A stretch of DNA of 40,517 nucleotides, from contig CAMWQS010000002.1 in assembly GCA_947176485.1 (NCBI GenBank), forward strand, positions 1-40,517, written 5' to 3'. A program made the position numbers and the translations under genes. The DNA is from an uncultured Clostridia bacterium (lineage in GTDB: Bacteria; Bacillota; Clostridia; Christensenellales; Borkfalkiaceae). The number at the start of each line of letters is the position of its first letter. The first letter of the stretch is position 1. This document shows, one piece after another, positions 38,401 to 40,517 of this stretch. Under the pieces are notes generated by a model that was not told the DNA's origin, did not search any database, and saw only the letters and a program-made list of their open reading frames with translations.

Positions 38401-39038
38401 CGTTCAAGGCAAGGCTTGCGTTCAATCCCGTGGTAATCAAGTACGAGCAAACTTCGCTCAACTCGGGCAACCCCTTGATGCTTCCTTACCTCGGCAAAGC
38501 GTACGATTTAAGCGTTTACGGCGTAACCAAGAGCAACGCGGGAGATTTCATCAATATAATTGACGGACCCTTCGTCGGCGACTGCACGCTCAGGTACACG
38601 CTCGTTACGGTGGCAGAAGCACGCGAATACGAGAAGTGGATTCAAATCGTAGTATTCGACAGCTACGGAACCAACGTAACCGCACTGTACAGCTTCCAGC
38701 TTCAGAACGCTGACCAATCTAAGATAGTCGTTTACGGCGATTATCTGGACTTCAACCTCGACGCAGGCTGCGATTTCAGCGATGTTACCGAGTCCACGCT
38801 TTACAAGGGCTACTACGTGCTGAACAGCGGCTACACCATCACGGGCTTTACGGACGAAAATCATAAGTACGAAGTCCTCTTAAAGGACGGCGTATTGAGG
38901 GTTATTGTCTTTACCGAGGCGGACGGCGTGCGCACCAACGCAAGCAAAACCTACTCGTTAAGGGTTCCCGACGAGCTTAAAGGTAGCGTAAAGCTTACCA
39001 CTATATCACAAATACTTGCTTCAACTACAATAAACTAA
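26445..39038 (+). CDS. Giant (4197 aa) MBG-domain repeat surface protein with N-terminal TM anchor
   Basis: TM FLIMGVLAVILGGASALMA; dozens of modules such as RPITIQLNNYTAVYGESYAYATG...GTLTIT; SD AAGG; no LPXTG or C-terminal TM. Confidence 0.88.
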   Translation: MAFVSYDSYKNRIEKLAKFKNFVVKYKFLIMGVLAVILGGASALMATKGMITTDITLSADTYTYGDSYTPTVGTAFLSDVGYEYSVQGSDEWTEQKPVKVGKYSVRAVSNKLVGKGYGTPVDFEILPKKVEFAFGDETSLTYGNKPQRYNVDGLVLSDKIDVNGAAFAYDYHDEADDVSDWTVDVTVAAGSVKIVDKNGNDSSDCYIYETAEKTFALTKRNLPVRLQSSNDIYRGAEISYAGELMSPNLAEGDSIAFETEITQNGSPAKLLDAGTYGVSIKENSIKITKGGSDVTKRYDIGAPQNGTFTVRQRPLTITTQDGNKVYDGKALSNEGATPDNLVTGHKLSPIGVAPSITDVGKIPNAQTFDILDANGVEVSHNYDYQNNYKYGYLTVTPRPLTITTEGGEWEYDGKAHPVTEYNAIGLADGQVLVVNSYASQTAINVDDSGKNSVEYSIAWQSGGDVSRDNYAVTENYGDIKITPIPLRVFTDNGSKPYDGTPLSVETYTVFYAGTHLSGTGSMSLDLTPVGSIPRIINVGTKENAINFAVPNNNYYVKETVNGTLQITQAEITITLDNASCDYGDTLPAPNITISGSGIVGGELFGGDTLTPAFKYLKDGATPASYEAGKTYDISLDTLNSKFTYGNDEPVTQPNYKITSNTSTLTVGTRAITVYLNDTTVTYGNALIYNLGNEEVEGVVGGQTVQVNSSQVVFDISSTMPDAGTYPGKISCPTTAIKISNGTTDVTSNYEVTVEVSTLYISQRPITVHAKDILGVIYGVTPQYEVEVGNYKSITEDGLASGETLTVNNVSYLTTNGIPVDPSDNPDVGTYKIKPSSVSITKSNGDDSLKNYDITPADDGVFTIVERPITIQSATDLDLIYDGTAQYRTGKEVTSELNVLGGHRIEVTKYTTVTDVSEGTVTNELKYAIKDSFNNVVTTNYAITDNFGTLKVNPRPITIQLNNYTAVYGESYAYATGAGNYENTPDLVNGETLEVTKVAYEFGFVVTPNVRDTAYWVRGDTFKVTKANGVPSTGNYKVEWVDGSLEITKRHIEVTLKSDSAIYGNGYAYATAYAGNYAKTKLLDLETGNALVSGEQLKITAVTYEYGTEQYPEVKKDGGGYWIRQDGYEITKGSVDGKGNYEIEWVDGTLTITQRGIYVTLNDIATVKYGEEVKYPEGYKSEMGVLDIHTVTVGATADDMSFNPAGADATFAYPDAGSYTFTCDESYISISDASGKDAKHNYTVNVVKGSLEIEKREITVKPTSYSVVYGENFNYSTNANPNYEKITEGSLANFGGETETLYIFVDLLEFDGFVKKDVGKYTFTPNRYTVTKVDGTTDSSNNYTVVFEEGTLTITPKVIPVELEEVPFVYGEDGHTKKSYAELYAEKITEVTITPAETLKLTFSFTKNGTPADPKDAGDYGVKITNGKTNNYEVVSNDTGKLTISKRQIHPVPYFKTAEYGTTEFIYPSVAANGSTNYDEQFKEFYYNLPAYNEKIEISVSYDISEEVPSVGFYNAICDGVKVYVDGVTGGAIVASGSDGLFETKNYTIFIDEDNFAEKLEITHRKIKVTLNSMPNAVYGDEIAYNAGGETADNLVNGHELTVDPNGIEFDPIGNAIYPNAGRYTITSNENFIKILSGGDEVTTNYEVTEVINGTLTINARKITLTLEDMGEIVYGTKTPVPTITGTVNGDTVTNDEFIYSNITTPTMSSYFESDWLNGGENRYLTVGTYRVSINLKNVRVYTFEYANGAPADTKNYDVQAVQYANLIVKQRPITVELQPFTRVYGQNNSDTLIWQKNGTSTGLSYISDMDINDLISIDNLAAGEGVYSLSLAVYAEGTEDGVVCKNAVKYSVGLSTLVFHYENESSQYTENYEYTLPATVIFEITPKDLTVNLGNLTSAYGEDPFKDYLGKTTTEGLAFGEMLRIYSIFAEKDGVAVDAQYSDVGSYDLNANAKDTYIYPTATSALPIYEGYKNYDITFEGTLKINKRKITVQLYDNEVYYGEDYDYLNIREGAYVGVDGGLATCGEQTETLEITLVDYGFEADVFPNASRLTYPVTNFDCIITKVDGETPGTDNYDIKFTGANLTVNRRPVTITLQSVEDIIYGQDLPMPEYVIKYGEKDGLVGSDKFNPEYLWRESGSNNYYGYAYEPLKGNVGKYGIILYQAFSYFTDADGNEVDNYDIVSESSSNEVTLNITPRPLTIELKDITVEYGLFNSSSAYFTDESIYDLLEITGENKLAFKESFTLAEIQPIKDSDGNRPIMKNVGSYDVELVGLNVLRGDNGTDLIFSTHSNYEFAEDSVLTATVTINAKKIENLNLGTYSFTYGEEEEFREKFTYIAKYPYLAFDETLTLKTFYALDNGGNPISDRLDAGDYTISANQSSAVFSDEYGQTNYEVTFTGTLTVKQREITVVLNALGSVKYGKPLAYATGDGNYRNTPDLVYGEKLEVAVSWSFNGEIIETPKNAGRYDYALDEDNSKIFDEDGNEKSNGIKNYSITCTSKMAVITKYGITLTIYDEEICYGDELQGKSGVFYPIDFSGDDLPYNETVEVAQKYVKVVDGVEVGEVENPTEAGIYKIKYAAHQARNEDGTVSEYVNYSITVDTEGTLTIKPRPITVNTVGLPDVFYGEPVSYPDDLDDYCVVGGDGLVEGEHVAITSVEYYDENGNPVDGVPTATGTYFIVPTGVAIYDDNGNSVSVDNYAITYPVVPDELTTCGTIKIMPILLHLVTVDHTWEYDGKEHSDTGYTLLLIDDAGNITDKEFTLSEEEAKLVKVEESYATIKNAGSVPNEVTYDFSDTNYVIAEPIETGTLTITKREITLITPDCIYMVYDGKTHTPTEDTIVNKIEEHHYLLDYITVQDAGEYEYNTTITDILDEDFVSVKGNYKIEYEHGTLIVKPRPIGLQSDDKEFIYNGEWQYWEGYTQLADEDEADYGLVSGHEIAVTDYTTILTVMQGEVDNDLEYKITDADGNVVTDNYEIKEVNGKLKIKPVEITVALNDRVVTYGNELYPYELNNYDLNNSSGLVKDEQLQVAVKYEDGNGKAVDPVDVGEYTVVLDLSGCYVETAYGENGIGNYTILNAESVTAQLTIIPREITVELDPMTKQYGEAFNGSDAGYQLVSGEIVNDDDIKVSVYCPDGDIDERTAVGEYTLAIEHCTVNGVYNITINDTPNLIHAWNYDITYIESKLTVTKRDIVAVAASAEKEGYYDGTEFSCTEYAGAYSEDYEYGVMPWDDIADVLVYVEGTANSVINAGDWDNEAQFESASTNYNVVRTDVGTLTIKQRPVTITLLEISDQTYGTRLTYPDGTEEPNYGYTEGSLEVVEGEKLIIAVTFYGSDGEEADPKNADDYIYSFYLYGSEVQDSIGGAGIDNYAITCTDEIGATVSKLEVSLTLQAWTSTHYDGEEHGYDGGIDYDFPYYETMELGVDYYSVVGDGETLMDGKPRNAGDYVAKYNESKSTIGGIAPDVNYVINISPDGGIPFTIIPLDITISMDTEEYTYDGTVYDYKDYNDNFSVSERVTGETIVPAVNYYEDAEFSTPATPKNAGTYYVKFVSFTVTGTNDVVENYNLLNPEEWCKLVINRREIQIQAVLNGNDFFSIERYDDLPEEGFEDFTFVEEDLANLTPVYSYGYLGVDGTSEPQEVAKEDVNQTRGTYELYVDFTETEEDGNVLGNYLITENLPATLEVTARRVTVEAVYNGEERQYNGEALEATDFSFNHWHGDNKSELGFYDDFEAEYELLFTKDGEESNDLPVNAGTYSVKIRVTNADESVYLVSDSQTEVTVTISKRVLVATAHYDASEFEGITYNYGLLPTSVTVTDTDENGDIGILDKDVEKGVKIDFVFYNDKLRKEVVYNYAGVDEIRFKIAGDKDKNYQLSTASSGETFTVSPAKIYVTPVGQTADYDEVGKVLSLGAFDYLLWDENGNAIEELYGSDTLRITQSSGENKNQRYIDVGIRGVEIKQGNLEVTHCYDIHYSYEEGSPLPASAFKARLAFNPVVIKYEQTSLNSGNPLMLPYLGKAYDLSVYGVTKSNAGDFINIIDGPFVGDCTLRYTLVTVAEAREYEKWIQIVVFDSYGTNVTALYSFQLQNADQSKIVVYGDYLDFNLDAGCDFSDVTESTLYKGYYVLNSGYTITGFTDENHKYEVLLKDGVLRVIVFTEADGVRTNASKTYSLRVPDELKGSVKLTTISQILASTTIN

Positions 39039-39072
39039 CAGGCTAAAAAGCCATAATCGGAGGAAATTTATT

Positions 39073-40517
39073 ATGAACCGCGGTTTCGGATTTTATTTCG
39101 GCAACGCAATCAAATCGTCTGCAAAGACGCTTTGGCACAAAGGTAATCTAATAAAATATTTCGCTTGGGTGATAATGGAGCTTTTATCTCCGTTCACGGT
39201 AATTCTCGGCGCTATGTTTTCGCTTGCAAATATACGGCAAGCGAAGATAGCCGAGCGGGAGAATACCGTCGATATTCCCCAGTCCTTTAAGTTTGCGTGC
39301 CAAGGAAAGCCGTTCTGGACGATGCTTCTTGCAATCGTTTTGGAGGCGCTTATATTCCTTGCGGGCGTTATTCTTATATTGGTTGCCGGCGCGCTTTTGG
39401 GCGCAATAGGCTACGCAATAAGCTGGTACGTTGAAGATATCGCACCGATTTTGATGATGCTTATCTTCTTTGCACCGGCGGGAATAGTGCTTGCCGTGTA
39501 CTGCGTGATAATGCCCATACTTATGGCACCCACCGCGTACGTAATCGAAACCAACCCCGATATCGGCGCGGCTGACGCAATTTCCATTTGCTTCAACACT
39601 ATGAAAAGCCGCGGCAAGGGCACTTGCTTTTTGAATAGCTTCATTACCGCGCTTATACTGGGCGCAATCCTCGGCTTAGGCGCGGCGATAGAGGTGGTGC
39701 TTGCACTCTTCGTTGACGATATGCGCCTTGCGTTGGTTCTCGGAATACTCGTTGCAATTATATTCTTCGTGGCGTTCGCGCTCGTTGCGCCCACGTTCAC
39801 GCTTGCAAGAAAAATTGCCAACAAAAACCTTTTCGAGGATATCGTTTTAGACCCCGTAAACGCATCCAAGCACACCAGCGGCGTGAACATTAAAAAGTGC
39901 AAGGGCGTCAAGTTCGACCCCGCCGAGTACGAGAACGAGCTTGCCCTCTTGTTCGACGAAACCTACTCCGACAGAATACCCCTTCCCGAAAGCCCTTCGG
40001 CAAGAAGAAAGCGTCAGCTTGAAGAAAGGAAGGCGGCAAAGACGGCGGTAAGCGTGGACTACACCAAAACCCTTTTGGAGGACGACGCGCCTTACACCCC
40101 CGCACCCGTAAAGCCTACGGGCGACGAGGACGGCGACCTTATAACCGTCAGCGACCTTATCCGCGACGTGGATACGGAAACCCCCGCAGAAGCACCCGCG
40201 GAAGCTCCGGTTGAAGAACCCGCAGCGGTTGAGCCCGAAACGGTTGAACCCGCAGCGGAAGAAAATACCGAGACACCCGCCGAGCCCGAACCCGTTAAAG
40301 AGGAGGAGCCCGCAGCGGAAGAGGTAAAGGAAGAGCCCGCCGAGGAGCCCGCGCAAGAGGAAGCGGCGGAAGAGCCCGCAGAAGAGCCCGTTAAAAAGGC
40401 AACCAAGACTACGGCAGCCAAAACCACGGCAACCAAGTCAACTGCAACTAAGACGACCGCAGCTAAAACTACGGCGGCTAAGTCGACGGCGGCAAAGTCA
40501 ACCGCGACTAAATCAAC
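39073..40517 (+). CDS. Multipass membrane protein with acidic Pro/Glu/Ala tail and Lys-Thr-Ala repeats (truncated by window end)
   Basis: SD GGAGG before ATG 39073; open frame to the end; several TM segments; EEPAAEEVKEEPAEEPAQEE then KTTAAKTTATKSTATKTTAAK. Confidence 0.8.
   Translation, partial: MNRGFGFYFGNAIKSSAKTLWHKGNLIKYFAWVIMELLSPFTVILGAMFSLANIRQAKIAERENTVDIPQSFKFACQGKPFWTMLLAIVLEALIFLAGVILILVAGALLGAIGYAISWYVEDIAPILMMLIFFAPAGIVLAVYCVIMPILMAPTAYVIETNPDIGAADAISICFNTMKSRGKGTCFLNSFITALILGAILGLGAAIEVVLALFVDDMRLALVLGILVAIIFFVAFALVAPTFTLARKIANKNLFEDIVLDPVNASKHTSGVNIKKCKGVKFDPAEYENELALLFDETYSDRIPLPESPSARRKRQLEERKAAKTAVSVDYTKTLLEDDAPYTPAPVKPTGDEDGDLITVSDLIRDVDTETPAEAPAEAPVEEPAAVEPETVEPAAEENTETPAEPEPVKEEEPAAEEVKEEPAEEPAQEEAAEEPAEEPVKKATKTTAAKTTATKSTATKTTAAKTTAAKSTAAKSTATKS
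40396..40517 (+). repeat. 15-bp degenerate tandem repeat encoding K-(S/T)-T-A-(A/T) pentads
   Basis: AAR-(ACN/TCN)-ACN-GCN-RCN units continuing to the window edge. Confidence 0.85.

Noticed and set aside
15825-40517. Mobile element or prophage origin of the right-hand cluster
   Set aside because: No integrase, transposase, phage structural gene, tRNA attachment site or terminal inverted repeats seen within the window.

Overview
Low-to-mid GC bacterial DNA, probably an uncultured Bacillota/Clostridia-like organism (inferred from gene content, Shine-Dalgarno use and sigma-A promoters). The first 34 nt look like a residual Nextera adapter, so position 1 is probably a contig end. Left part (1-15.8 kb): an RlmI-like methyltransferase and a pseudouridine synthase. 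Then a tightly overlapping minus-strand operon (fruK, PPTase, mtnN, luxS, ung, apgM). Then a tmRNA gene with an unusual tag, an M6-type metalloprotease lipoprotein with a (Gly-Thr)15 linker, and a modular Big_2 lipoprotein. Next come an SDR and a queuosine-precursor transporter behind a candidate preQ1-I riboswitch, a zinc-ribbon membrane protein, an amidase-like protein and a LMW-PTP. Right part (15.8-40.5 kb) is one co-directional ~24.6 kb cluster starting at a perfect TTGACA-N17-TATAAT promoter. It encodes: (1) a GH3-like protein lacking recognisable catalytic motifs, joined by a TM hairpin to what reads as a degenerate McrB/MoxR-type AAA+ domain; (2) two membrane-anchored AAA+ ATPases with an identical 371-aa ATPase module but different TM anchors; (3) between them, a coiled-coil protein resembling a DUF2357/McrC-type partner without a nuclease; (4) two N-terminally anchored MBG-repeat surface proteins, one of 4197 aa; (5) a multipass membrane protein with an acidic Pro/Glu/Ala then Lys-Thr-Ala repeat tail, truncated by the window end. 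This cluster is the best candidate for an undescribed envelope-associated AAA+ system. All calls are from reading the sequence and ORF track only; no searches were run.
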